Shown here: positions 26,531 through 36,361 of the stretch, piece by piece
Layout of the letters: every line of letters begins with the position of its first letter
How positions within the stretch are numbered: position 1 is the stretch's first letter
NCBI GenBank assembly: GCA_963746315.1
Contig: CAVVAR010000003.1
Coordinates: 558,001 to 622,000, forward strand
Source of the DNA: Ga0077555 sp963746315
GTDB taxonomy: Bacteria > Pseudomonadota > Alphaproteobacteria > Rhizobiales > Hyphomicrobiaceae
Direction of reading: 5' to 3'
Length of the DNA stretch: 64,000 nucleotides
Notes under the pieces: generated by a model
Seen by the model: the letters and a program-made list of their open reading frames with translations, nothing else
What the model was told of the DNA's origin: nothing
Databases searched by the model: none
Translations under genes and position numbers: made by a program

Positions 26531-26825
26531 CCCCATTCCCGTCTGTCGTTCTTCGTCGCTCCCGCACCTGCGGCAGCCCCCGCGCACCCCGACACCGGTA
26601 GAGGCGCACATTCCGACGCGAACCAACTTGGCGTGAAAATACTGGAAAAAGATTGTGGCGACATGCGACATGCTGCGGATCGGCTCCGCATGCGGTTTCG
26701 GCGCAGCCGAAGTCCGTGTATCGAGGGGATCGCAGGCGCGTCTCGCTGTCGACAGGAGCGCTCCGGCTCCCTGCGCGTTCGGCAACGATGGCGCGAAATT
26801 GCTTTCCCCGAGGGCCGCGGACACG
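26531..26825. other. Divergent intergenic region upstream of mgtE and the deacetylase
   Basis: This 295-base stretch must hold promoters for both genes. On the mgtE side the sequence can form several hairpins, for example TTCGGC-GCA-GCCGAA (26697-26711) and a GCGGA/TCCGC stem just before it. A magnesium-sensing leader is conceivable, but I do not see a recognisable M-box or other riboswitch core. Confidence 0.4.
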
Positions 26826-28202
26826 ATGCAACAGCCGAACACCGAGGATGAGGGCGAGGAGAACCCGGGCACGCGCCCCGATGTGGTCGCCGCCGTGCGC
26901 GAGCATCTGGCCGCAGGTGCCCTCGACCCGCTGCTGCAGATTGCGCAATCATTGAAGGCCCCCGATCTCGCCGACCTGATCGAGCTTCTCGAGCCGGGTG
27001 AGCGGGTGCGTCTCATCGACACCCTCGGCAGTGCCTTCGACCCCGAGGTGTTTTCCGAGCTCGATCCGAGCGTTCGCGATCAGTTGTCCGAGGACCTGCC
27101 GAACGAGTTGCTCGCGCGCATCGTCACGAACCTCGACACCGATGACGCGGCGTACGTCATCGGCAATCTCGAGAAGGAGGATCAGCAGGACATCCTCTCG
27201 CAGATGCCGTGGAGCGACCGCGCGGCGCTCGAGCGGAACCTCGAGTACCCGGAGGAGACCGCAGGCCGTCTGATGCAGACGGACTTCGTCGCCGTCCCCA
27301 AGTTCTGGACGGTCGGCCAGGTCATCGACCACATGCGCGAGGCCGACGAGCTTCCCGAGACGTTCTCGGACATTTTCGTCATCGATCCCGCCTTCCGCGT
27401 CCTCGGTAGTGTCGATCTCTCGCGCATCTTGCGCACCAAGCGGCATATCAACATCGGCACCATCATGGATGCCGATCGCCATGTTGTGCTCGCCACTTCA
27501 GACCAGGAGGAGATGGCCCGCCAGTTCGAGCGCTACGACCTGAAGTCGGCACCCGTCGTCGATGCAAACGACCGCCTGGTCGGCGTCGTTACGGTCGACG
27601 ACGTCGTCGAGGTCATCTCCGAGGAAACCGAGGAGGACCTGCGGCGGATGTCCGGTGTCGGCGACGAAAGTCTTGCTGACACGGTGATCCCGACCGTCAA
27701 GAGCCGCTTCTTGTGGCTCTTCATCAATCTCGGTACGGCCCTGCTCGCGTCGCGCGTCATCCAGTTGTTCGACGCCTCCATCCAGGAGATGGTCGCCCTC
27801 GCCGTGTTGATGCCGATCGTCGCGTCGATGGGAGGCAATGCCGCCACGCAGACCATGGCGGTCGCTGTCCGCGCGCTTGCCACCCGCGACCTTGGCCCGG
27901 CCAATATGGTTCGCGTCATCCTGCGCGAGGCCTCCGTTGGTCTCGTCAATGGATTGACCTTCGGCATCCTCATGGGCACCGTCGTGCTCATCTGGTTCGG
28001 CGTCGGAAAGCTCGGGCTGGTTATTGCCGCCGCCATGCTGTTCAACCTGCTGGCGGCAGCCCTCGCCGGGATCCTCATTCCTTTGGCAGTCGAGCGTTTG
28101 GGCTTCGACCCGGCCGTCTCCTCCGGCGTCTTCGTCACCACCGTGACCGACGTCGTCGGTTTCTTCGCCTTCCTCGGATTGGCGACGATCTTCCTGTTCT
28201 AG
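26826..28202 (+). CDS. mgtE: Magnesium transporter MgtE
   Basis: Mg2+ channel of 458 residues. The cytosolic part holds the superhelical MgtE N domain (residues ~30-135, with LEPGERVRLID and LVGVVTVDDVVEVI-type elements following) and two CBS domains at about 140-260 (LMQTDFVAVPKFWTVGQVIDHMRE; APVVDANDRLVGVVTVDDVVEVISEE). The membrane part has five helices, with the Mg-selective signature MPIVASMGGNAATQTMAV and the closing VTDVVGFFAFLGLATIF. Length is typical (T. thermophilus 450). The ATG at 26826 begins a polar N-terminus; longer starts are not needed. A GNAT gene follows 10 bases after the stop. Confidence 0.93.
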   Translation: MQQPNTEDEGEENPGTRPDVVAAVREHLAAGALDPLLQIAQSLKAPDLADLIELLEPGERVRLIDTLGSAFDPEVFSELDPSVRDQLSEDLPNELLARIVTNLDTDDAAYVIGNLEKEDQQDILSQMPWSDRAALERNLEYPEETAGRLMQTDFVAVPKFWTVGQVIDHMREADELPETFSDIFVIDPAFRVLGSVDLSRILRTKRHINIGTIMDADRHVVLATSDQEEMARQFERYDLKSAPVVDANDRLVGVVTVDDVVEVISEETEEDLRRMSGVGDESLADTVIPTVKSRFLWLFINLGTALLASRVIQLFDASIQEMVALAVLMPIVASMGGNAATQTMAVAVRALATRDLGPANMVRVILREASVGLVNGLTFGILMGTVVLIWFGVGKLGLVIAAAMLFNLLAAALAGILIPLAVERLGFDPAVSSGVFVTTVTDVVGFFAFLGLATIFLF

Positions 28203-28212
28203 GGTGCGAGCC

Positions 28213-28656
28213 ATGACCTTCGACGTACGGCCGCTGGAACCCGGCGATCACGATGCTTGGCTGGCTTTGTTTCGCGATTACATCGCGTTCTATCAAGCCA
28301 GCGTCCCGGACGACGTGATCGAGCTGACGTGGTCGCGGCTGATGAGCGCATCGCCCGAAATGCGGGGCCTGTGCGCGGTGGGCGATGATGGCAGCCTCGT
28401 CGGCATCGCGCTCCTGGTCTTCCACCCCTCGACCTGGTCGGCGACGTCGTATTGCTATCTCGAGGATCTTTTCGTGGCGCCGGCAGTCCGCGGCCAGGGC
28501 GTGGGGAAAGCCTTGATCGAAGCCGTCTACGCTGCGGCGGACGACCGCGGCGCGACTCGCACCTATTGGGTCACCGAGACTGGTAATGCGGCCGCTCGCC
28601 GCCTTTATGATGGCGTCGCCATGCGCGCGCCTTACGTTCAGTACCGCCGCCTCTAG
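28213..28656 (+). CDS. GNAT family N-acetyltransferase
   Basis: Acetyl-CoA-dependent acetyltransferase of 147 residues. Motif A is DLFVAPAVRGQGVGKALIEAVY, with the Q/R-x-x-G-x-G pyrophosphate loop RGQGVG, and motif B follows as WVTETGNAAARRLYDGVA. AGGGTG upstream of the ATG at 28213 favours that start over GTG at 28204. Only ten bases separate it from mgtE, so the two are likely on one message. Acceptor substrate unknown. The IS630-type element lies about 130 bases beyond its stop. Confidence 0.83.
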   Translation: MTFDVRPLEPGDHDAWLALFRDYIAFYQASVPDDVIELTWSRLMSASPEMRGLCAVGDDGSLVGIALLVFHPSTWSATSYCYLEDLFVAPAVRGQGVGKALIEAVYAAADDRGATRTYWVTETGNAAARRLYDGVAMRAPYVQYRRL

Positions 28657-28722
28657 AGCCCGCGGCAAAGCGGTCGTCCGTCACCCTGGCGGCCCAAGAG
28701 AGCTGATCTAAGCTTTTGGTTA

Positions 28723-28789
28723 TAGAGCAATTTCATCCGATCCATGATGCGCCGGAGGCGAGTCCGTCAGACCGGATATGGTTCTACTA
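28723..28789. repeat. MITE-like imperfect palindrome next to the IS element
   Basis: TAGAGCAATTTCATCCGATC at the left and the complement of GACCGGATATGGTTCTACTA at the right form loose terminal inverted repeats around about 30 bases. The ends resemble the TAGAGCA ends of the adjacent IS630-type element, so this may be an older, shortened relative that served as its landing site. Confidence 0.4.
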
Positions 28790-28802
28790 GAGCACGTTCA
28801 CA

Positions 28803-29399
28803 TTAGATGGACGCATAGCCGGCGTTGCGGAGGTAGTTGGCACATTCGCTCGGCTGGAAGTGTGGGAGGAGTTCGCCGATAGCGGTTGCGAGGGCCTCTC
28901 GAGATCGTGCTCTCGCCTTGCGCAGCAGCGTCTTGAGCTTCGAGAAGACCTGCTCGATCGGATTGAGGTCGGGGGAATAGGCCGGCAGAAGCAGGCGGCG
29001 GGCGCCGACGGACCAGATAGCATCGCGAACCGCCTTGCTCTTGTGCGAGCCGAGATTGTCCATGACGACGATGTCGCCGGGTCTCAGCGTTGGAACGAGA
29101 ACCTGGGTGACATAGGCGAGGAAGCTCTCACCGTTGATCGGGCCGTCGAACAGGCACGGCGCCACTATCCCGTCGTGGCGCAGCGCCGCGATGAACGTGA
29201 GCGTCTGCCAGCGGCGGTGCGGGACCTGATCCTTCAGGCGACGGCCGCGCAGGCACCAACCCCTGAGGGGCGCCATGTTGGTCTTGGTCCAGGTCTCGTC
29301 GATGAAGACGAGGCGCTCTGGATCGATCGTCGCCTGCCGCTGCTTCCAACGAGAGCGATGGCGCGCGACGTCGGGCCTATCCTGCTCGCAGGCGAGCAC
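28803..29399 (-). CDS. IS630-type transposase, DDE catalytic part (orfB)
   Basis: Catalytic half of the transposase, 198 residues when read alone. The DDE triad is visible: D in RLVFIDETW, D in DIVVMDNLGSHK and E in YSPDLNPIEQVFSKLK, the last being the usual IS630 spacing. It is probably expressed as a fusion with orfA by slippage at a run of eight A residues (29402-29409 on the plus strand as T8), where the two frames overlap. The C-terminus ends inside the left terminal repeat region. Confidence 0.88.
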   Translation of the reverse strand: MLACEQDRPDVARHRSRWKQRQATIDPERLVFIDETWTKTNMAPLRGWCLRGRRLKDQVPHRRWQTLTFIAALRHDGIVAPCLFDGPINGESFLAYVTQVLVPTLRPGDIVVMDNLGSHKSKAVRDAIWSVGARRLLLPAYSPDLNPIEQVFSKLKTLLRKARARSREALATAIGELLPHFQPSECANYLRNAGYASI

Positions 29400-29745
29400 G
29401 CTTTTTTTTGTGGCTCTGATCCTCGCGCCGGAACAGGTTCCAGATCGACACGTGGCTCACCGTCATGCCACGCTCGACCAGTTCGTCGGCGAGCTCTCGC
29501 GTCGTGATATCCGGCTTCTCGGCGAGGCGCTGCATCAGCCAGTCGCGCCAGGCCGCGAGCTTCAGCGGCTTGTGCCCACCCATCTGCCCCGGCTCGATCG
29601 AGCCGGTGGAGCGATAGCGCTGCATCAGCTTGATGGCAGCGGACTCGGAGACGTCGAACCGTGCCGCTGCGGCGCGGCATGACATGCCACCTTCGACGGC
29701 GGCAACGATGCGAGCACGCAAGTCATTGTCGAGAGGCTTCGCCAT
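29377..29745 (-). CDS. IS630-type transposase, N-terminal HTH part (orfA)
   Basis: DNA-binding half of the transposase, 122 residues from the ATG at 29745. It has a paired HTH arrangement: RIVAAVEGGMSCRAAAARFDVSESAAIKLMQR near the N-terminus and TTRELADELVERGMTVSHVSIWNLFRR near the end, joined by a basic GGHKPLKL-type linker. It runs into an A8 tract in codons for SHKKKR; a shift there into the next frame gives the full-length DDE transposase. Confidence 0.85.
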   Translation of the reverse strand: MAKPLDNDLRARIVAAVEGGMSCRAAAARFDVSESAAIKLMQRYRSTGSIEPGQMGGHKPLKLAAWRDWLMQRLAEKPDITTRELADELVERGMTVSHVSIWNLFRREDQSHKKKRARLRAG

Positions 29746-29833
29746 GGATGCTGGCCCCCTGCCCAGCATCCATCGTGAATCATATTCGCGGCCTCATGGG
29801 AATCCCCTCGATTCCATCACTCGTGAACATGCT

Positions 29834-30577
29834 CTAGGCTCCGTACCGATAGAGCCCCATGCCGTTCATGCGCAGCCAGCGCTTGGCCTCCTCGAGGCGC
29901 GGCATGGTTTGTTTGACCAGCCGCCAGAAGCGCGGTCCATGGTTCATCTCGGCGAGATGGGCCACCTCGTGAGCAGCCACGTAGTCGAGCACCAGCGGCG
30001 GCGCCAATACCAGCCGCCAGGAGAACGAGAGCTGGCCGTCGCTCGTGCAGGAGCCCCAGCGGCTTTTCTGGTCACGGACGGCGATCCGTCGTGGCGTCAG
30101 CGACAGGCGGCCCGCGTGATAGTCGACACGTGCCTCGAGATCGCGTTTGGCCTCGCTTACCAGCCAGTCGCGTAGCCGGCGTGCGCCGTGCTCCTCTGCG
30201 CCTGAAACGACGAGGCGCGGCATCGCACCTGCACCCCCGGCCTCCACGTCGACCACGCCCCTTCCGGGTCGTCGCCCCGCCAGCGTCACCTCGTGCGCGA
30301 CGCCCCGCAACGGCACCACGGCGCCGTCGGCGAACGGCACGGCATCGGGCACGCCTTCGAGGCGCTCCCTGACCCAGTCGATGCTCTTGGCGAGGAAGCG
30401 ATCCGCCTCTCGCACGTCGGTGTAGCGCGGAATCGTCAGCACCACGGCACGTGCAGAATGGCTGACGCGCAGTGTCAGCCGTCGTGCTGTGGGATGGCGA
30501 CGAATTTCAACCGGGGCCGGAAGGCCGTCGACCTTCAGAAGCTGCACCGGCGGTGTCTTGGCGCGGGACCGCGACAT
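29834..30577 (-). CDS. YgjP-like (M48/SprT-type, DUF45) metallopeptidase
   Basis: Putative zinc peptidase of 247 residues. The HExxH motif is H203-E-V-A-H207 in AAHEVAHLAEMNHGPRFW, with a third ligand candidate at H213, and the family's QKSRWGSC lies about 30 residues earlier. This is the YgjP/UPF0746 pattern often found near other housekeeping genes. The ATG at 30577 starts MSRSRAKTPP; a longer start is possible but unconserved in look. The stop TAG is formed by the TA of the IS target site plus the first G of the IS end, so the insertion left the protein intact. Confidence 0.84.
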   Translation of the reverse strand: MSRSRAKTPPVQLLKVDGLPAPVEIRRHPTARRLTLRVSHSARAVVLTIPRYTDVREADRFLAKSIDWVRERLEGVPDAVPFADGAVVPLRGVAHEVTLAGRRPGRGVVDVEAGGAGAMPRLVVSGAEEHGARRLRDWLVSEAKRDLEARVDYHAGRLSLTPRRIAVRDQKSRWGSCTSDGQLSFSWRLVLAPPLVLDYVAAHEVAHLAEMNHGPRFWRLVKQTMPRLEEAKRWLRMNGMGLYRYGA

Positions 30578-30870
30578 GGTGAACCTCGGAACGGTGATTG
30601 GAGATCTCTCGACTGACGCGACCGACTTGCCCGACCTGGCGGGCGATCTACCGAAGCGGCGCCGGAATGCGAGATGCGCAGTCGTTTGCGGCAATGCTGC
30701 GGCAGCGATTTCGCTGGCACTCAAATAGCACCTGTTCGCTCACAAAAGCGAGCCGTCGTTGTCGCGGCAAGGTACAGCGCATGCCGCACGTTGCGATCAC
30801 GCCACGCGACGAATTGTGCGTTGAAAGGAGGTGTTCGGATCAAGCGACGGAGCCGGCGCGTCGCCGAGAC

Positions 30871-32280
<1,410 letters not shown>

Positions 32281-32441
32281 CGAGACGTTCCCCCAATCAG
32301 CCCCGCCCTGTCACCAGGGCACATCGATGGTTCACCGCGGCGCCTGAACGGCGCTCTTCCGGTTACCGATCGTCTATTTGTCGCATTTTCCCCACGAGGC
32401 AGCTTGCCGCGATTCGACGTTTGGTTAAAGCCGCGTATTTC

Positions 32442-33044
32442 TCACAAGAGCTTCACCAGGCGGGCTGCGATCACATCGGGTGCGCTGGCGTGGGAGAAGT
32501 GCGTCACGTAGCGGCCGTCGGGCCCCATCAGATACATCAAAGCCGAATGGTCGTAGGTGAATCCCGCCGTTGTTTTCTCGTCGGCGACCTTTTTGTAATA
32601 GACGCGATAGGCCTTCGCAGCCGCCGCGATCTCCTCCGCCGTTCCTGACAGGCCGACGAGCCGCGGATGAAAGCTCTGCACATACTGCGCAAGCTGCTCC
32701 GGCGTGTCCCGCTCGTGGTCCACCGACACGAACACCGGCACGATCTTGTCCGCCTTCGCTCCAAGCTGCTCGAGGGCAGCGGACATGACCTGCAGCCCCG
32801 ATGGGCAAATGTCCGGGCAGTACGTGAAGCCGAACATGATCAGCATGTACTTTCCGCGAAAGTCGGCATCGGTGACGCGCCGGCCTTTGTGGTCAGTCAG
32901 CGTGAACGGTCCACCCACCAGCGCCTGCCCCACGGAGATCGACTTCGGCAGTAGCCTCTCGCGAGCCGAGGGCAGTGCCAGCATCGCCACGAGTCCGCCG
33001 AGCACGAAGGCGAGCGCGGCTATGATGACGAGACGGGAACGCAT
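32442..33044 (-). CDS. senC: SCO1/SenC family copper chaperone
   Basis: Membrane-anchored thioredoxin-like protein of 200 residues that delivers copper to the CuA site of cytochrome oxidase or acts as a thiol reductase. A single N-terminal anchor (IIAALAFVLGGLVAMLALP, about 7-25) precedes the domain. Copper ligands are C76 and C80 in TYCPDICP and H166 in YDHSALMYL. It follows an ABC exporter gene pair on the same strand with 31 bases between, and a RegB-like kinase is divergent a little further on. The senC-regB neighbourhood is well known in alphaproteobacteria. Confidence 0.92.
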   Translation of the reverse strand: MRSRLVIIAALAFVLGGLVAMLALPSARERLLPKSISVGQALVGGPFTLTDHKGRRVTDADFRGKYMLIMFGFTYCPDICPSGLQVMSAALEQLGAKADKIVPVFVSVDHERDTPEQLAQYVQSFHPRLVGLSGTAEEIAAAAKAYRVYYKKVADEKTTAGFTYDHSALMYLMGPDGRYVTHFSHASAPDVIAARLVKLL

Positions 33045-33075
33045 GGTCGTGGCCTGTGTGCTGTGCTCGGGGCGG

Positions 33076-33918
33076 CTACTCGCCCATCTGAACCAGCGAC
33101 CCGGCGCGGCGCGCGCTTTCTAGGAGCCAGCGGAAGGCAGCGTAGCCGAGTCCGAGATAGACGAGGTTGAGCCCGAAAGCCATGAGCATATCGCCACCCC
33201 TGATCTCTCCCTCCAGCACCACCGCGCGCAGGCCTTCGAAGACGTGTGTCGGCGGCAGCGCCAGCGCAACCGGCTGCAACCATTGCGGCAGCGTCGACAG
33301 CGGATAGTAGACGCACACCAGCGGCATGAGCAGGAACACCACGAGCCACGCGAAGCCTTCCGCCCCGAGCCCCCAGCGCAGCACGACGCCGGTTGCGATC
33401 AGCGCCAGCGACCAGCTCATCATCACCAGGTTGGCGAAGAAGCCGGCGAACGCGATGCCGAGCGACAGCACGCTGAACCCGAAGAAGATGTTGGCCAGGA
33501 TCGCAACCGGCACCATCGCAACCAACAGCTTGAGCACGCTGATTACGGCAAGGCCCACCACCAATTCGCCCGGTCTTAGCGGGCTCATCATCAGGTGCCC
33601 GAGGTTGCGCGACCAGATCTCCTCGAGGAAGGCCACCGTGAACCCGAGTTGGCTGCGCACGAGAATGTCCCACAGCAGCACGCCTCCGATGAACAGGCCG
33701 GCGGCGTGGCCGGCGATGCTCGTCGTTTGCGCGAGATGTTGCTGCAGAAAGCCCCACGTCAGCATCTGCACCAGCGGCCAGTAGATCAGCTCGGCCGTGC
33801 GTGGCCACGAGGAGCGGATCGTGTACCAGTAGCGCAGCACGATGCCGTGCACCCGGCGCATCGACGCGCGCGGCCCGCTCTGTGCCAGGAGTTGAGGGCG
33901 TGGGCTCGCATCGTTCAT
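33076..33918 (-). CDS. ABC-2 type exporter permease
   Basis: Membrane subunit of 280 residues with six predicted helices. The start shows an amphipathic segment leading into RSSWPRTAELIYWPLVQMLTWGFLQQ, then helices with the family pattern SPLRPGELVVGLAVI and the late PPTHVFEGLRAVVLEG, which is the ABC-2 signature before the last helix. It lies 18 bases after the ATPase gene and 31 bases before SCO1, so the three are probably one operon. Substrate unknown. A role in metal or polysaccharide export is possible, and the NosY/NosF-type ABC systems are distant relatives. Confidence 0.84.
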   Translation of the reverse strand: MNDASPRPQLLAQSGPRASMRRVHGIVLRYWYTIRSSWPRTAELIYWPLVQMLTWGFLQQHLAQTTSIAGHAAGLFIGGVLLWDILVRSQLGFTVAFLEEIWSRNLGHLMMSPLRPGELVVGLAVISVLKLLVAMVPVAILANIFFGFSVLSLGIAFAGFFANLVMMSWSLALIATGVVLRWGLGAEGFAWLVVFLLMPLVCVYYPLSTLPQWLQPVALALPPTHVFEGLRAVVLEGEIRGGDMLMAFGLNLVYLGLGYAAFRWLLESARRAGSLVQMGE

Positions 33919-33936
33919 GTGGCCTCCCGGTGCGCT

Positions 33937-34722
33937 TCAGCGCCTTCGCTCCGTTCCATCGTCGTCCGGCGCACCTTCCAGGCGGCCGTCCTCGCGGCGC
34001 GCTATGGCCAGAAACACGCCTTCGAGATCGGACCTTCCATAGCGTCGGATCAGCTCGGCAGGCGACGCATCGGCGAGTATCCGGCCGCGGTCCAGCATGA
34101 TCACGCGAGCCGCCAGACGCTCCACCTCCGACATGTTGTGCGAGGCGAGCATCACCGTGGCCCCGCGTTCTCGCGCATAGCTTTCGATGTGGCTTCGCAC
34201 CCAGTCGGCTGTGTCCGGGTCGAGCGACGCCGTCGGCTCGTCCAGCAGCAGCAGCTCTGGGTCGTTGAGCAAGCCCTTGGCGAGCGACACCCGGGTTCTC
34301 TGGCCGGCGGAAAGCTTGCCGTAAGGCCGCGCCATGAGATCCGCGATCCGCAGATCGTCGGCGACCCGTCGCTTCCGGGTCTCGAGATCCGCCACCCCAT
34401 AGATTCGCCCGAAGACCTCCAGGTTCTCCGCCACGGTCAGGCGCATCGGGATATCCGTGTAGGGGCTCTCGAAATTCATCCGGTAGAGCACGCGGTGGCG
34501 GTCCCGCCCCATGTCCCAGCCGAACACGCGCGCTGTCCCCGACGTCGCCGTCACCAGTCCCATGATCATCGAGATCGTCGTCGTCTTGCCGGCGCCGTTG
34601 CCGCCCAGCAGCGCCGTCACCGTACCGCGCTCAAGGCGAAAGCTGATGCCGTCGACGGCGGTGACCTCGCCATAGACTTTCACCAGCTCGATCACTTCGA
34701 CGGGCGGTGGATCAGAGGGCAT
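33937..34722 (-). CDS. ABC exporter ATP-binding protein
   Basis: ATPase subunit of 261 residues for the ABC-2 permease next to it. Walker A is LLGGNGAGKTTT near residues 35-46, the signature is LSAGQRTRVSLAKGLLN (a less common SAGQ form), Walker B is ELLLLDEPTASLDPDT, and the H-loop is MLASHNMSEVERLAA. The start at 34722 begins MPSDPPPVEVIELVKVYG; a 55-residue upstream extension in the same frame looks non-coding. The gene is divergent from the RegB-like kinase, with about 180 bases between starts. Confidence 0.87.
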   Translation of the reverse strand: MPSDPPPVEVIELVKVYGEVTAVDGISFRLERGTVTALLGGNGAGKTTTISMIMGLVTATSGTARVFGWDMGRDRHRVLYRMNFESPYTDIPMRLTVAENLEVFGRIYGVADLETRKRRVADDLRIADLMARPYGKLSAGQRTRVSLAKGLLNDPELLLLDEPTASLDPDTADWVRSHIESYARERGATVMLASHNMSEVERLAARVIMLDRGRILADASPAELIRRYGRSDLEGVFLAIARREDGRLEGAPDDDGTERRR

Positions 34723-34906
34723 GCGGCGGATGAACCTTGGCGAGCGTGGCCTTGGGGTGCGCCAGCACTTTCCCTTGAACGGCCTTGTTCCCGCAAGCTT
34801 ACCAGCGGACGGCTGCCGCAATCGTGTCGTGGGCCTTGCGGCAGCGCCATCGTCCGCTACAAGAGGTCGCAGTCTGCGGAGCGGCAAGGGGGCCGGAGCT
34901 CGAGCG

Positions 34907-36328
34907 ATGTCCGTCCGATCGATCGTCAGTGGCGTTCAACGAGGCTTGGGAGGCTGGGCGAGCATCGGCGCCCAGGAGGAAAGCCGGCTGCGCATGCAGA
35001 CGATCATCCGCCTTCGCTGGTTCGGTGTAGGCGGCCAGCTCGTTACCGTGGCGGTCGTCTATTGGCTGCTCGGGTACGATTTCCCGATCGGCTGGTGCCT
35101 GGCCCTCGTGTCGCTGTCGGCTTGGCTCAACGTCTATCTGCGCATCGCCTATCCCGCCCGGCACAGGCTCAGCCGCCCCTTCGCGACGACACTGCTCGCA
35201 TGGGACATTCTCGAGCTCGCTGCCCTCCTCTACCTGACAGGTGGTTTGCAGAATCCGTTCGCTTTCCTGCTCGTCGCTCCCGTGACGGTGTCGGCGGCGA
35301 CCCTTCCAGCACGAAATACCGTGCTGCTGGGCGCTATCGCCCTCGTCGCGTCGGCGTGGCTCGTGGGGTGGCACCTGCCATTGCCTTGGGCACCCGAGGA
35401 GCCTGTCGCCTTACCCATCCTCTACAAGCTCGGCATGCTCGCCTCGATTGCCGCCGGCATGGCGTTCCTGGCGCTTTACGCGGCGCGCCTCTCCAAGGAG
35501 GCCCGCCATATGTCGGAGGCGCTGGCCGCGACCGAGCACGTCTTGGCCCGCGAGCAGAAGCTCCATGCGCTCGATGGGCTCGCTGCAGCCGCAGCCCACG
35601 AGCTCGGCACCCCTCTTGCCACCATCGCCCTCGTCACCAAGGAGCTGGAGCGCGGAAGCGCGCAATGGCCGGAGCTGAGCGAGGACATCACCTTGCTCCG
35701 GACCCAGGCTGAGCGGTGCCGGGATATTCTCCGGAAGCTCACCCGCAGTCCCACCGAGCAGGACCCACATCACGTCAGCCTTCCCGTCACCCAGCTCCTG
35801 CAAGAGGCGGCTGGCCCCTATGCCTCGTCTCAGGTGCGCATCCGCTTTTCGTCCGCCCCCCGCGAGGCGGCTGCGAGCACCGACCGCCGCGAGCCAATTG
35901 GCGAGCGTCGCCCTGGCCTGATCTACGGATTGGGCAACATCATCGAGAATGCGGTCGATTTCGCCGACTCGTCAGTCGACATCTCGGCCGCCTGGGACGA
36001 GCGCGAGATCGAGGTGACGGTGACTGACGACGGTCCAGGTTTCGCGCCCGATATCATCGACACGCTCGGCGAGCCTTACGTAACGACCCGCGGCACCGGC
36101 CAGCGGCTAGGCAGGTCCGGCAAGGAGGCTTCGGGTCTCGGCCTCGGCTTCTTCATTGCGAAAACCTTGCTCGAGCGCTCGGGCGCCCGCGTCTCTCTCG
36201 AGAACCGGGTCCCGCCGGACCATGGCGCCGTGGTCCGCGTCACGTGGAGCCGCGACAGCTTCGACCTTCCCGAAAGCCGCATCAGAGGCGATCGTTGGAT
36301 GGAAACGGCCCCACGCGCAGCCGAGTGA
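34907..36328 (+). CDS. regB: RegB/PrrB/ActS-type redox-sensing histidine kinase
   Basis: Membrane kinase of 473 residues. Six helices span about 40-195. The quinone-binding heptad GGLQNPF is at 112-118, the H-box HELGTPLATI starts at H231, and the redox-active cysteine is C271 in QAERCRDIL; these three together define the RegB family. The ATPase blocks follow (GLGNIIENAVDFA, TDDGPGFAPDII, GLGLGFFIAKTLLE). RegB senses quinone redox state and controls respiration, photosynthesis or CO2/N2 fixation genes through RegA. The partner regA/actR is not within this window, although senC is. ATG 34907 has GGAGCTCGAGCG upstream. Confidence 0.9.
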   Translation: MSVRSIVSGVQRGLGGWASIGAQEESRLRMQTIIRLRWFGVGGQLVTVAVVYWLLGYDFPIGWCLALVSLSAWLNVYLRIAYPARHRLSRPFATTLLAWDILELAALLYLTGGLQNPFAFLLVAPVTVSAATLPARNTVLLGAIALVASAWLVGWHLPLPWAPEEPVALPILYKLGMLASIAAGMAFLALYAARLSKEARHMSEALAATEHVLAREQKLHALDGLAAAAAHELGTPLATIALVTKELERGSAQWPELSEDITLLRTQAERCRDILRKLTRSPTEQDPHHVSLPVTQLLQEAAGPYASSQVRIRFSSAPREAAASTDRREPIGERRPGLIYGLGNIIENAVDFADSSVDISAAWDEREIEVTVTDDGPGFAPDIIDTLGEPYVTTRGTGQRLGRSGKEASGLGLGFFIAKTLLERSGARVSLENRVPPDHGAVVRVTWSRDSFDLPESRIRGDRWMETAPRAAE

Positions 36329-36361
36329 CGCTGCCCCTGGCTGCCCGCGCGCGCCGGCGTG

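Larger units (their letters stand above)
28790..29834 (-). mobile_element. IS630-type insertion sequence, complete
   Basis: A 1,045-base element with twelve-base terminal inverted repeats GAGCACGTTCAC (28790-28801) and GTGAACATGCTC (29823-29834), one mismatch, flanked on both sides by TA (28788-28789 and 29835-29836), the target duplication of the IS630/mariner group. Similarity between the ends continues inward for several more bases. It carries two overlapping frames, HTH protein and DDE catalytic part, on the minus strand. Both frames look undamaged, so it may still be active. Confidence 0.88.

Noticed and set aside
26637..26825. M-box or other Mg riboswitch before mgtE
   Set aside because: Hairpins are present, but the conserved core elements of known Mg riboswitches are not recognisable.
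30578..30870. Small frames between the YgjP-like gene and phaZ
   Set aside because: Short, Arg-rich, no ribosome sites or family signals; treated as intergenic.
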